Shown piece after piece: positions 9,522 to 17,993 of a stretch of 64,000 nt of DNA. The notes beneath the pieces are model-generated. The model did not search any database. It worked only from the letters and a program-made list of their open reading frames with translations, and had not been told where the DNA came from. The DNA is taken from contig NZ_BMKW01000009.1 of NCBI RefSeq assembly GCF_014644535.1, positions 241,016 through 305,015 on the forward strand. Direction: 5' to 3'. The stretch is from Neoroseomonas lacus. GTDB lineage: Bacteria > Pseudomonadota > Alphaproteobacteria > Acetobacterales > Acetobacteraceae. A program made the translations under genes and the position numbers. Position 1 is the first letter of the stretch. Every line of letters starts with the position of its first letter.

Positions 9522-9667
9522 GAATCACTTGTAGCCGCGAGCGTTGCGCGCGGACAACTCAGGTCGAGTCGCCCCTTGCGCGAAAAGGCCTGGCGGGGCG
9601 GCGGCATATAGGCCGTCGCATGGAACGGCGCGCCCGATCGGCAAGGAACTCATGGCGCTTGGGGCCC

Positions 9668-9930
9668 GGAGAGGGGCGCTGCCCCTCTCCGAACCTCACC
9701 CCGCCAAAGGCCTAAGGGCCTCTGGACACCTTCCTTTGGCGCATGGCCCGGCATGTGTGCCGAGACGAGAAAGTCGCGTCGCGCCCAATGCCCAGAAGGA
9801 TTCGTGGCAGCGGGCAGGGCAGGCCTCCTGCCGACACGAGACCCCCACGATGCGCAACACCAAATACAGGTGTCCAGAGGCCCTTAGGCCTTTGGTAGGG
9901 GTGGTCCGGAGGGGGCAAAGCCCTCTCCGG
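9668..9930. repeat. Mosaic dispersed repeat, copy C (composite with inverted ends)
   Basis: The left end is a 10-bp hairpin (GGAGAGGGGC-GCT loop) followed by the core in reverse orientation. The right end carries the core in forward orientation, then another hairpin, so the element has large inverted ends. Its interior shares blocks with copy J (50502), for example ACGAGA, GTCGCGT and GCGCCC in the same order. It lies between the rpe start and the AsnC gene stop. Confidence 0.85.
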
Positions 9931-9977
9931 CTCCCCCCGTCCCACCGCGCAAACCCAGGCCGTCAGCGGGTCAAGGA

Positions 9978-10454
9978 TCAGATCGGCAGCGCCGTCGTCG
10001 ATTTCACCCGCTCCATCGCGAACCGCGAGGTCACCTTGCGCAGCGCCGGAACCTGCGCCGTCAGCCGGCGATAGAAGGTGTCGAAGGCCTGCATGTCCGG
10101 CACCACCACCCGCAGCAGGTAGTCGACATCCCCGCCCAGCCGCCAGCATTCCACGATCTCGGGCATCTTGCCGACGGTCGCGGCGAAGGTCTCGATCCAC
10201 GGCGCCGAATGGTCGCCGGTCTCGATCGCGACGAAGACGGAGACGCCGAGGCCGACCTTCTCCGGGTCCAGCAGCACGACGCGGCCGGTGATCACCCCTT
10301 CCTGTTCCATCCGCCGGATGCGTTTCCAGCAGGGGGTGGGAGTGAGGCCGACCTCCTTGGCGATATCGGCCAGCGAAAGGGCCGCATCACGCTGGATCAG
10401 GCGGAGGATCGCGCGGTCGGTGTCGTCGGGCTCAAAACGGCGGCTCACAGGCAA
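9978..10454 (-). CDS. Lrp/AsnC family transcriptional regulator
   Basis: A 158-aa protein of the usual Lrp/AsnC length. The N-terminal winged helix (DDTDRAILRLIQRDAALSLA, then VGLTPTPCWKRIRRMEQEGV) is the AsnC-type DNA-binding domain at residues 8-55. The rest is the RAM/ACT-like sensor domain. Such proteins bind amino acids and regulate nearby genes. It is divergent from the TctC gene at 10563, with 108 bp between them holding an AT-rich inverted repeat. Control of that binding protein is the simplest reading. Confidence 0.92.
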   Translation of the reverse strand: MPVSRRFEPDDTDRAILRLIQRDAALSLADIAKEVGLTPTPCWKRIRRMEQEGVITGRVVLLDPEKVGLGVSVFVAIETGDHSAPWIETFAATVGKMPEIVECWRLGGDVDYLLRVVVPDMQAFDTFYRRLTAQVPALRKVTSRFAMERVKSTTALPI

Positions 10455-10489
10455 GTCCTTGGCTGATTTGCGGTGTCCAGTAGGTGAAA

Positions 10490-10509
10490 AATCTTTCTAT
10501 TGCAAGATT
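10490..10509. promoter_or_regulatory. Candidate Lrp/AsnC operator in divergent promoter
   Basis: AATCTT, eight bases, AAGATT forms an inverted repeat in the AT-rich part of the gap between the AsnC regulator and a TctC gene. The base composition stands out against about 70% GC surroundings. Operator function is inferred from position and symmetry. Confidence 0.4.
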
Positions 10510-10562
10510 ATCAGGCGTTTGGAGAAACGTATCCCCCAATGACCTTTCCGGGGCCTCCCGCC

Positions 10563-11546
10563 ATGATCCGCCGCGACCTCCTCCTCCGATCCGCCTTGCT
10601 CGGCACCGCCGGGCTGTCGCCGCGCCAAGCCTTGGCGCAGGAGCAGCCCTGGTCGCCTGACCGGCCGCTGCGGATCATCATCCCGGTGTCGCCTGGCGGC
10701 AGCCTCGACATCCTGGGCCGCGTGCTGGCGCGGCACCTCGCGCCGCGTCTTGGCCAGCCGGTGGTGGCAGACAACCACCCTGGCGCGGGCAGCAACCTCG
10801 CCTTCGAACTGGTCGCCCGCGCACGGCCCGACGGCCTCACTCTGCTGGTCGGTTCCGATCCGCTGACCATCAACCCGTCGCTCTATCCGCGCGTCGGGTT
10901 CGACCCGGTGCGCGACTTCACCCCGATCATCGAGGCGGTGCGCGCCCCGCAGGTACTGGTCGTCAACCCGCGCTCCCCGGTCACGGACGTCGCCTCCTTC
11001 ATCGACTGGGCCAAGGAGCAGGAAGGCCGGCTGACCGTCGCCTCGCAGGGCAATGGGTCGATCGGCCACCTGGCCGGCGCGGTGTTCGCGCAGCAGGCGG
11101 ATGTCCGCTTCACCCATGTGCCGTATCGCGGCGGCGGCCCGGCCGTGATCGACCTGGTCGCCGGCCATGTCGAGTCGCTGTTCGTCACCCTGCCCGCCGC
11201 CATCGAGCACATCCGGGGTGGCCGCCTGCGCGCGCTAGCGGTGACCGGGGCCGAGCGTTCCCCTGCCATCCCCGACGTGCCGACCGTGGCTGAGACGGCC
11301 TTGCCGGGCTTCGATGTGGTGACCTGGCAGGGCATCCTGGCCCCGGCGGGCACGCCGCAGGCGGCGACCGACCGCCTGACCGCCGAATTCGCCGCCATCC
11401 TGGCGCTGCCGGAGGTGGCCGGGGATCTGGCTCGGCAGGGCTTTACCGTCACCGCCAACGGCCCGGACCGCTTCGCCGCTCTGGTGCGTGCCGAGGCGGA
11501 GCGCTGGCCCGCGGTGGTGCGCAGCACCGGCGCCCGGTCGGAATAG
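10563..11546 (+). CDS. TctC/Bug-type tripartite tricarboxylate transporter binding protein
   Basis: A 327-aa protein starting MIRRDLLLRSALL, with an Arg-Arg export signal and likely cleavage after QALA. The mature part has the family loop VPVSPGGSLDILGRVLARHL-like segment (here IIPVSPGGSLDILG), NHPGAGSNLAFELVA, and THVPYRGGGPAVIDLVAGHV. It also has the C-terminal WQGILAPAGTP segment. ATGs at 10500 and 10539 are in frame upstream but would bury the signal peptide. No TctA/TctB genes are beside it, so it is an orphan binding protein. Such orphans are common in bacteria with expanded Bug families and can share a permease or sense ligand. Confidence 0.88.
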   Translation: MIRRDLLLRSALLGTAGLSPRQALAQEQPWSPDRPLRIIIPVSPGGSLDILGRVLARHLAPRLGQPVVADNHPGAGSNLAFELVARARPDGLTLLVGSDPLTINPSLYPRVGFDPVRDFTPIIEAVRAPQVLVVNPRSPVTDVASFIDWAKEQEGRLTVASQGNGSIGHLAGAVFAQQADVRFTHVPYRGGGPAVIDLVAGHVESLFVTLPAAIEHIRGGRLRALAVTGAERSPAIPDVPTVAETALPGFDVVTWQGILAPAGTPQAATDRLTAEFAAILALPEVAGDLARQGFTVTANGPDRFAALVRAEAERWPAVVRSTGARSE

Positions 11547-11685
11547 GTGTCCGGTCCCGACCAGACGGCGCCGACCCTTGGCCTCGCCACGCCACCCCGT
11601 GGCGGGCTTCGGCGAGGCCGGTCTGGCGGGGCGCGGCCCGATGCCGCACCCGGCAGGCTGGACCGGGGCCGACGGCCCATGATCA

Positions 11686-12318
11686 ATGGGCGCCATGCTG
11701 CCCCGGCGCGCCGTGCTCTCCTCCACCGTACTGGCTGCCTGCGCCACGGCAGGCCCGCGGCCGGACCTGGCGCCGCTGTCGCGCGAAGCGGTGCTGGTCG
11801 CGGCCGAATCCTGGCACACCGACCTCTGCCTGCCGGCCGCATCGGTCGCCACGGGGCCGCTCGCGCCCCTCGGCCGGCATGCCCCCGCCGCGGCGGCCTT
11901 CGCCTTCGGTTTCGGCCTCGAAGCCTGGATGCGGGCCGCGCGGCCCGGCTCGGGCGAGGCATTGGCGGCCATGGCCGGCGGCCCCGCCGTCGTTGTGGCG
12001 CGCGCCGTGCCTGGGCCGCTGCCGCCGCCCGGCGCAGAGGAATCGGTGGCGCTGCGCGTGCCGGAAGGCGGCCTCGCGGCCATCCAGGCCTTCATCCTGG
12101 CGCAGCTCGACGGTCCGCCGCCCGCGGCACCGCCGGGTGGCGCCTGGCTGCTGCTCGCCTCCAGCCGACGCTACAGCCTGGACTTCACCTGCAACACCTG
12201 GGTGATGGCCGGCCTTGCCGCAGCCGGCCTGCCGGTGCCGGTCGCCGGCATCCGCTTCCGTGGCGAATCCATGCGGGCTGTGCGGACAGAGGCAACGCGC
12301 CAGGCCACGGCGGGTTGA
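11686..12318 (+). CDS. DUF2459 family lipoprotein
   Basis: A 210-aa protein. The N-terminus MGAMLPRRAVLSSTVLAAC ends in a lipobox (LAAC), so lipid attachment near residue 19 is expected. The DUF2459 signature is present: AESWHTDLCLP near residue 45 and FTCNTWVMAGLAAAGLPV near residue 170. An in-frame ATG at 11695 is an equally good start. The function of DUF2459 is unknown; its conserved His and Cys-Asn-Thr-Trp residues suggest an envelope enzyme. It lies 139 bp downstream of the TctC gene and may be a separate transcript. Confidence 0.7.
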   Translation: MGAMLPRRAVLSSTVLAACATAGPRPDLAPLSREAVLVAAESWHTDLCLPAASVATGPLAPLGRHAPAAAAFAFGFGLEAWMRAARPGSGEALAAMAGGPAVVVARAVPGPLPPPGAEESVALRVPEGGLAAIQAFILAQLDGPPPAAPPGGAWLLLASSRRYSLDFTCNTWVMAGLAAAGLPVPVAGIRFRGESMRAVRTEATRQATAG

Positions 12319-12508
12319 TTGCCCGCCCTTGCAGGGGTGGGTTGCGAAGTTTGCGGTGCCTTCAACCATGGCGCCCCGGTACGGGGATGGCCGGGCAGGT
12401 GGTCCCTGTGTGGAATGTCACGGATCATTCGCCGTGAAGACCTTCATTTGCCCTGATTGGCGGGTTGAACACCCTCCCGACCACGAATCGCCCACGGAAC
12501 CCGAGTTG

Positions 12509-12691
12509 ATGTCCATTCGCCGCGATCTGCTGCTGCGCACCGCACTGCTCCGCCAGCCGGACATGCCGCCGTTGCCGCCCCTGCGCGCCGTCGCGCAGCC
12601 GGACGCGCCACCGCCGCCGCGGCGCGCCACCAAGGCCGCGCCCCGGCGACGGCGGCTGCGCCTGGTGGAGGGGCAGAAGACGTCGCATTGA
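12509..12691 (+). CDS. Short ORF with TctC-like export leader (possible remnant)
   Basis: A 60-aa reading frame starting MSIRRDLLLRTALL, almost the same leader as the TctC protein at 10563 (MIRRDLLLRSALL). After the leader it becomes Pro- and Arg-rich, with no family resemblance. It may be the stub of a Bug gene whose body was lost, or a chance frame. Confidence that it encodes a functional protein is low. Confidence 0.3.
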   Translation: MSIRRDLLLRTALLRQPDMPPLPPLRAVAQPDAPPPPRRATKAAPRRRRLRLVEGQKTSH

Positions 12692-12977
12692 TGCGGGCAC
12701 GGCCCGACAAACGGGCAGCCGCCCGCGCTGACCGTTGTTCCTGGAATTTGACGATTGTTCCTGATATGTTCATGACACTGTCGGGCGTGACGCGCCCAGG
12801 AACGCCGGACGCCCAAGGCCGATAAAATCCTAAAACCTTAAAATCTTAAAATGAGCGATATCAATATCTTATCCTGAGCCACGCTTGGACTCCCTCCGAG
12901 TGTTGGTACCAAGACTCGCCCTCACGCCCAAGATGACCCGATATCGCAACGACAGGCGGCCGCGCCGGGCGCCAGGT
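12692..12977. other. Gene-free AT-rich intergenic stretch
   Basis: No gene is seen. It contains two copies of TTGTTCCTG 20 bp apart (12735 and 12755) and an unusually AT-rich run around 12820-12875. That run includes repeated CTTAAAA words and GATATCAATATC. The low GC contrasts with the surroundings and suggests a promoter region or foreign sequence. Confidence 0.4.
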
Positions 12978-13042
12978 TGAGGTTTCCAGAGGCCCTCGGG
13001 CCTTTGGTGGGGGGGCCGGACAGAGGCGACGAAGCCCTCTCC
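12978..13042. repeat. Mosaic dispersed repeat, copy D (right end only)
   Basis: A diverged core (GAGGTTTCCAGAGGCCCTCG) is followed by CCTTTGGTGGGG and a hairpin ending CCCTCTCC. It is next to the stop of rsmB on the opposite strand. Confidence 0.65.
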
Positions 13043-13078
13043 ACGGCTGCCGCGCGGCACCACCACCCTGGCGCCGCC

Positions 13079-14398
13079 CTACCCGGCCTTGCGGAACCTG
13101 GCCGCAAAAAATCCGTCCATCCCGCCGCGTTCGCCCCAGAAATCCGGCCGCGTCCGCAGGCAGCCCTGCGGCGTGATCGCCTCCGGCAGCCCCGGCAATT
13201 CGCCCGGCCCGATCGGGTCATGCACCAGCCCGAGCGCCCCGGCGCGGCCCAGATGCGCCTCGCCTTCCTCCGGTTGCAGCGAGCAGGTCGCGAAGATAAT
13301 CCGCCCCCCCGGCTTCAGCATCCCGCCAGCGGCCTTGAGCAGCCTCGCCTGCGCCTCGGCCGCCGCCTGCACGTCGCGCGGCCGCTTGGCGTGGGCAACG
13401 TCCGGGTGGCGACGAATGGTCCCCGTCGCCGTGCAGGGCGCATCCAGCAGGATGGCGTCGAACGATGCCGCCGGTGTCCAGGTCGCCGCATCGGCGCGGA
13501 CGATCTCCACCGGCAGCCGCAACCGCGCCAGATTCTCCGCCAGGCGGGCGACGCGGTTGGCATCGCGCTCCACCGCCGTCACCTCGGCCCCGGCGGCGGC
13601 GAGTTGCGCCGTCTTGCCACCCGGTGCGGCACACAGATCGGCGATGCGCTCGCCGGGGCGCGGCGCCAGCAGCAGCGCCGGCAGCGCGGCGGCGGCGTCC
13701 TGCACCCAGAACCGTCCCTCGGCGAAGCCCGGCAGGTCGGTCACCCGCGTGCCCGCGGCAAAGCGCCAGGAGCCCGTGGGGAGCACTTCTGCCCCCTCGG
13801 GCGGGGCGGCGCCCGGGGCAGGGGTCAGGTCGAGCGGCGCCGGCCCGTGATGCGCCTCCGCCATCGCCCGCACCGCCGGCCCATAGGCCGCATGCCAGGC
13901 TGACCACAGCCATTGCGGCGTGTCGAGCCGCGCCGCATCCAGCCCCTCCAGCACCGCCGCCCCCTCGGTCGCGACCTTGCGCAGCACGGCATTCACCAGC
14001 CCGGCAAAGGCCTTCGGCGCCAGGGCCACGGCGGTGGCGACAGCGGCGTGGGGCGGCGTATCGAGCAACAACAATTCCGCCGCGCCGATGCGCAGCGCGT
14101 GCCGCGCCGGCGGCGGCGGCTCCTTGCGCAGGAAGGGGGCGAGCACCTCGTCGATGCTGCTCAGCCGCCGCAACACCATGGCGGCGATGCGATGCGCCGC
14201 GGCGCGGTCGCGCGGGTCCAGCCGCTTCGACAGGTGCTCCAGCGCATCCTCGAGCGGCTTGCGCTGTTCCAGCGTCGCGTCGAGCAGGTCGCGCGCGGCC
14301 TTGCGGGTCGGAAGTCCAGAAAGTGGTGCCAAGGTGCCTGCGGGGTCCGGGGGCGTGTGCCCCCCGGCGGGGGTGCGGGGGCAGCGCCGAGGCTTCAT
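13079..14398 (-). CDS. rsmB: 16S rRNA m5C967 methyltransferase RsmB-type
   Basis: A 439-aa RsmB/NOP protein using SAM to methylate a cytosine in 16S rRNA. The N-terminal NusB-like RNA-binding domain (TRKAARDLLDATLEQRKPLE onward, to about residue 165) is followed by the Rossmann methyltransferase. The latter carries ADLCAAPGGKTAQLAA (SAM loop), LDAPCTATGTIRRHPDV (motif IV Cys) and IIFATCSLQPEEGE (motif VI catalytic Cys). The first 25 residues are Pro-rich and encoded by GC-rich sequence resembling the dispersed repeats, so the native start may lie further in. Divergent from the glycosyltransferase, 37 bp away. Confidence 0.9.
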   Translation of the reverse strand: MKPRRCPRTPAGGHTPPDPAGTLAPLSGLPTRKAARDLLDATLEQRKPLEDALEHLSKRLDPRDRAAAHRIAAMVLRRLSSIDEVLAPFLRKEPPPPARHALRIGAAELLLLDTPPHAAVATAVALAPKAFAGLVNAVLRKVATEGAAVLEGLDAARLDTPQWLWSAWHAAYGPAVRAMAEAHHGPAPLDLTPAPGAAPPEGAEVLPTGSWRFAAGTRVTDLPGFAEGRFWVQDAAAALPALLLAPRPGERIADLCAAPGGKTAQLAAAGAEVTAVERDANRVARLAENLARLRLPVEIVRADAATWTPAASFDAILLDAPCTATGTIRRHPDVAHAKRPRDVQAAAEAQARLLKAAGGMLKPGGRIIFATCSLQPEEGEAHLGRAGALGLVHDPIGPGELPGLPEAITPQGCLRTRPDFWGERGGMDGFFAARFRKAG

Positions 14399-14435
14399 GG
14401 CACCCTCGGGCGTTGCGTGCTAGACGCCCGGCGCG

Positions 14436-16124
14436 ATGCGCCCTGCTGCCTTCCTTGACCGGCTGCCCGAGACGCGACGGCCGGTGCCGTGGCTGCTGCT
14501 GTTGTGCCTGCTGCTCTGGCTGCCGGGCTTCTTCACCATCCCGGCCGGGGACCGCGACGAATCTCGCTTCGCCCAGGCCAGCCGCCAGATGGTGGAATCG
14601 GGCGACTACGTCCGCATCCGCCTGGGCGAGGTCGAGCGCAACAAAAAGCCCGCCGGCATCCACTGGGCGCAGGCTGCCACGGTGCATGCGCTGGAAGCGG
14701 TCGGCATCCCGGCGCGCGGGCAGATCTGGGCCTATCGCCTGCCATCCCTGATCGGCGGCATCATCGCCGTGCTGGCGACCTGCCTGCTCGGGCGTTCCCT
14801 GGTCGGGCGACGGGCGGCCTTCATCGCCGCGGCGATGCTCGCGCCCTGCATGGTGCTGCTGGTCGAGACGCACATCGCCAAGACCGACGCTGCCTTGCTG
14901 GCGACCATCACCATCGCCATGGGGCTGATGGGCAAGGCCTACCTCACGCCGAACGGCTTCACGCCGCGCCAGGCCGCCACCTTCTGGGCGGTGCTCGGCC
15001 TCGGCATCCTGCTCAAGGGCCCGATCGCGCCGATCGTGCCGCTGCTGGCGGGCCTGACCCTGGCGGCGATGGACCGGCCAGCCGGCTCGCCCTGGTGGAA
15101 GCCCTCCGCCCCCTGGCAGTGGTCGCTGCGCGCCGGCTGGGGCATCCCGCTGATGGTGCTCTGCGCCGCCCCCTGGTTCGTCGCCATCGGCATCGCCACC
15201 GAGGGCCGTTTCTTCGCCGAGGCAGTCGGCGGCGACATGCTCGGCAAGGTCAGTTCGGGCGAGGAAGCCCATTGGGGCCCGCCGGGGATGTATGCCGCGA
15301 TCTTCGGCATCACCGCCTTCCCCGCCGCCTGGGTCGTGCTGCGCGCCCTGCCGGGGTCCTGGGCGGACCGCATGCAGGCGCCGGTGCGCTTCCTGCTCGC
15401 CTGGGCCGTGCCGACCTGGCTGCTGTTCGAGGCGGTGGCGACCAAGCTGCCGCACTACACCCTGCCGGCCTTTCCGGCGCTGATGCTGCTCGGCGCCCGC
15501 TGGGCGATGGACCCGCTGCGCGTCGCACCGCCGCGCTGGGTCGACTGGCTCGCCAACCTGGCGCTGGGCGGGGTGGCGATCGGGCTGCCGCTGGTGGCGG
15601 GGGTCGCGGTGTTCCGCGTGGAAGAGCGGATCGACCTCTTCGCCATCATCGGGCTGATCGCCGGCATCGCCATGACCTGGGCGCTGCTGCGCATGGCCCG
15701 CCGCGCCCAATGGGGCCGCGCCGCGCTGGCCGCCGCGATCCTGGCGGTGCCGGTCTATGCCAGCGTTCTGGAAGGCGTCATCCCGCGCCTGCAGGCGGTG
15801 TGGCTGTCGCCGCGCCTCGCCGCCCAGGTGGCCGCCGTCGCCCCCGGCCTGACGGCGCGCGACTTCGGCGTGGTCGGCCACCATGAACCCTCGCTGCAAT
15901 TCGCCATGGGCGGCGATATCCGCCTGCTGCGGGACGGCGCCGCGGCGGCGGCCTTCCTTGCCGAGGCGCCCGGCCGTATTGCCGCCGTGAATGACAGGCA
16001 GGAAGCAGCCTTCCGGCGCGCGGCGGCGGAACGCGGCTTGGCGGTGCGCGAACTCGGCACCGTCACCGGGCTGAACTACGTCCGGGGCCGTTGGGTCGCC
16101 ATGTCGCTCTTCAAGGTGGATTGA
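14436..16124 (+). CDS. ArnT/PMT-family glycosyltransferase (GT-C fold)
   Basis: A 562-aa inner-membrane protein with about 11-12 membrane helices. The first periplasmic loop has the acidic catalytic motif GDRDESRFAQASRQMVESGD (about residues 43-62), typical of ArnT-like enzymes. KKPAGIHWAQ follows, matching the family K-P-x-x-x-W element. ArnT proteins transfer sugar from undecaprenyl phosphate to lipid A, but related members act on other lipids or proteins and the substrate is not determined here. The next gene, a DedA protein, starts immediately after the stop codon. That pairing fits a role in lipid-linked envelope modification. Confidence 0.85.
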   Translation: MRPAAFLDRLPETRRPVPWLLLLCLLLWLPGFFTIPAGDRDESRFAQASRQMVESGDYVRIRLGEVERNKKPAGIHWAQAATVHALEAVGIPARGQIWAYRLPSLIGGIIAVLATCLLGRSLVGRRAAFIAAAMLAPCMVLLVETHIAKTDAALLATITIAMGLMGKAYLTPNGFTPRQAATFWAVLGLGILLKGPIAPIVPLLAGLTLAAMDRPAGSPWWKPSAPWQWSLRAGWGIPLMVLCAAPWFVAIGIATEGRFFAEAVGGDMLGKVSSGEEAHWGPPGMYAAIFGITAFPAAWVVLRALPGSWADRMQAPVRFLLAWAVPTWLLFEAVATKLPHYTLPAFPALMLLGARWAMDPLRVAPPRWVDWLANLALGGVAIGLPLVAGVAVFRVEERIDLFAIIGLIAGIAMTWALLRMARRAQWGRAALAAAILAVPVYASVLEGVIPRLQAVWLSPRLAAQVAAVAPGLTARDFGVVGHHEPSLQFAMGGDIRLLRDGAAAAAFLAEAPGRIAAVNDRQEAAFRRAAAERGLAVRELGTVTGLNYVRGRWVAMSLFKVD

Positions 16125-16748
16125 ATGTTCCAGTGGGTCACGGAAATGGTCGCCGCCGGCGGCCTGTGGGGCGTGTTCGCCCTAATGGTGCTGGAGAACC
16201 TGTTCCCGCCCATCCCGTCCGAACTGATCATGGCCGCCTCCGGCTTCGCCGCGGCACGCGGGCAGATGTCGCTGGTCTGGCTGATCGTCTTCGCGGTGGC
16301 CGGCACGCTGGCGGGCAACCTGTTCTGGTATGAGCTCGGCCGCTGGCTTGGCGTGGAACGCTTCCGCCCGCTGGTCGTCCGCTTCGGCAAATGGTTCGCG
16401 GTGGAGGAGGAAGACCTCGACCGCGCCACCAGCATGCTGAAGCGCTGGGGGCCTTTCGCCATCTGCATTGGCCGCATGTTCCCCGGCGTGCGGACGCTGA
16501 TCTCGGTGCCCGCCGGCATGGTCGAGATCCCGCGCAGCGTGTTCTATCTCTGGACCGCGCTGGGCTCGGCGGTGTGGCTGACCTTTCTCGCCCTGGCGGG
16601 GTATTTCCTCGAGGAGCACTACGACAAGGTCGAGCATTGGGTGGAACCGCTCGCCTGGGTCGTCGTCGGCGTGGCGGTGGGCGGCTATGCCGCGCATCTC
16701 ACCTTCGCCTTCCGCCGGTCGCGCCGGCGCCGCCGCCAGCAGGGCTGA
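16125..16748 (+). CDS. DedA family membrane protein
   Basis: A 207-aa integral membrane protein whose ATG follows the upstream stop with no gap. Family features include ALMVLENLFPPIPSELIM near residue 20 (E and P residues of the re-entrant loop), GNLFWYELGRWLG, and GRMFPGVRTLISVPAGMVE with its conserved arginines. DedA proteins belong to the VTT/SNARE-associated superfamily, implicated in undecaprenyl-phosphate or phospholipid translocation. Coupling with the ArnT-like enzyme suggests a shared lipid-carrier job. Confidence 0.9.
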   Translation: MFQWVTEMVAAGGLWGVFALMVLENLFPPIPSELIMAASGFAAARGQMSLVWLIVFAVAGTLAGNLFWYELGRWLGVERFRPLVVRFGKWFAVEEEDLDRATSMLKRWGPFAICIGRMFPGVRTLISVPAGMVEIPRSVFYLWTALGSAVWLTFLALAGYFLEEHYDKVEHWVEPLAWVVVGVAVGGYAAHLTFAFRRSRRRRRQQG

Positions 16749-16870
16749 CCTGAGACTTTCCCGCTTGACGCGCGGGGGCCGCGGCTGGCGTTAGTGGCCG
16801 TCCGACAGCCGGTTCACGCCGTCGGCGGTCGGGGCGCCAGCCTTGACGTACGGCCAGGGGCAGAACGCGC

Positions 16871-17893
16871 ATGACCGTGTCATCTCATGTCTTCTCGACG
16901 AGGGATTTGCCCAGCCGCCAGCAGCGCGATGCCTGGCGCGCCTGGTTCAACCCGGTATTCGACCTGAACTGGGACAGTGACGAAGCCGAGCTGCCCTTCG
17001 AGGCGGAGAGCACCACCTGGTCGGCCGGTGGCGCCATCCTCAGCCGTGTCCGCGCGCCGAAGCTGCATTCGCTGCGCGGTGCCCACCATGTCCGCCGCGA
17101 CCCGACCGACCATTGGGTGTTCGCGATCGGGACGGTCGAATCCCACATCACCCTGGGCGACCGCGACCTGCTGGTGCCCGCCACCGCGCCTTTCCTGATC
17201 TCGCTCGGGGACCCGGTCGAAAGCCGGCGCGAGGCCGATGACCGGCTGCATCTCTACCTCCCGCGCGACCGCTTCGCCGCCCTCGCGCCGGAACTCGACA
17301 GGGTGCGTGGCCAGGTGATCGAAGGTGGGCTCGGGCAGTTGCTCGCCGACTATCTTCGCCTGCTGGAACGCGCCGTGCCCGGGTTGGTGGCGGACGACCT
17401 GGCCAATCTCGGCGATGCGGTCCAGGCCATGGTGGCCGCCTGCATCGCGCCAAGCGCCGCGCGCGCCGCGCAGGCCGCGACGCAGGTGGACCTGACCCGG
17501 CTCGAACGGGTGCGCCAAGCGATCCGCCGCCGCCTGCATTCGGCGACGCTGACGCCGGCCTCGCTGTGCCGCGATGTCGGCATGTCGCGGTCGCAACTGT
17601 ATCGGTTGCTTGAAGGCGAAGGTGGCGTGATCCGATACATCCAGGGCCATCGGTTGCGGGCGATCCATGCCGCGCTGTCGAACCCGGCCGATGACCGCTC
17701 GATCGCCGCCATCGCCGAATCCTGTGGCTTCTACGAACCGTCGACCTTCAGCCGTACCTTCCGCCGCGAATTCGGCGCGACGCCGAGCGACGTACGGGCT
17801 GCCTCGCGCTGCGGGGTGCCGCTGCCGGCGGCGTGGAGGCCGCAGATGCAGGCGGAACTCGCCAGCCTGAGCGCCTGCCTGCGCGCCTTCTGA
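16871..17893 (+). CDS. AraC family transcriptional regulator
   Basis: A 340-aa protein. Residues 1-200 resemble the AraC-binding-like (cupin-type) sensor domain found in proteins starting STRDLPSRQQRDAWRAWFNP. The C-terminal 110 residues form two helix-turn-helix motifs: LTPASLCRDVGMSRSQLYRL, then a second ending ESCGFYEPSTFSRTFRREFG, the AraC signature. The target is unknown. Its neighbours are a DedA gene (122 bp upstream) and a convergent twin-YCII gene downstream. A perfect palindrome follows the stop codon. Confidence 0.9.
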   Translation: MTVSSHVFSTRDLPSRQQRDAWRAWFNPVFDLNWDSDEAELPFEAESTTWSAGGAILSRVRAPKLHSLRGAHHVRRDPTDHWVFAIGTVESHITLGDRDLLVPATAPFLISLGDPVESRREADDRLHLYLPRDRFAALAPELDRVRGQVIEGGLGQLLADYLRLLERAVPGLVADDLANLGDAVQAMVAACIAPSAARAAQAATQVDLTRLERVRQAIRRRLHSATLTPASLCRDVGMSRSQLYRLLEGEGGVIRYIQGHRLRAIHAALSNPADDRSIAAIAESCGFYEPSTFSRTFRREFGATPSDVRAASRCGVPLPAAWRPQMQAELASLSACLRAF

Positions 17894-17926
17894 TACCCGC
17901 CGATTTCACGAAAATCGCCCGAAGGT

Positions 17927-17947
17927 CCAGGAAACTGAGTTTCCTGG
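17927..17947. terminator. Palindrome between convergent genes
   Basis: CCAGGAAACT, a central G, then AGTTTCCTGG forms a perfect inverted repeat. It lies 34 bp after the AraC stop and 47 bp from the stop of the opposing YCII gene. There is no clear T-run, so termination is inferred from position. Confidence 0.5.
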
Positions 17948-17993
17948 CGGGGTGTTCGAGGGGCGGTGCCTTTCGACCTTCTTCCGCCTGTCG

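Noticed and set aside
13218-15899. An 893-codon minus-strand frame across rsmB and the ArnT-like gene
   Set aside because: It is antisense to the glycosyltransferase and out of frame with rsmB. The composition is typical of high-GC shadow frames.
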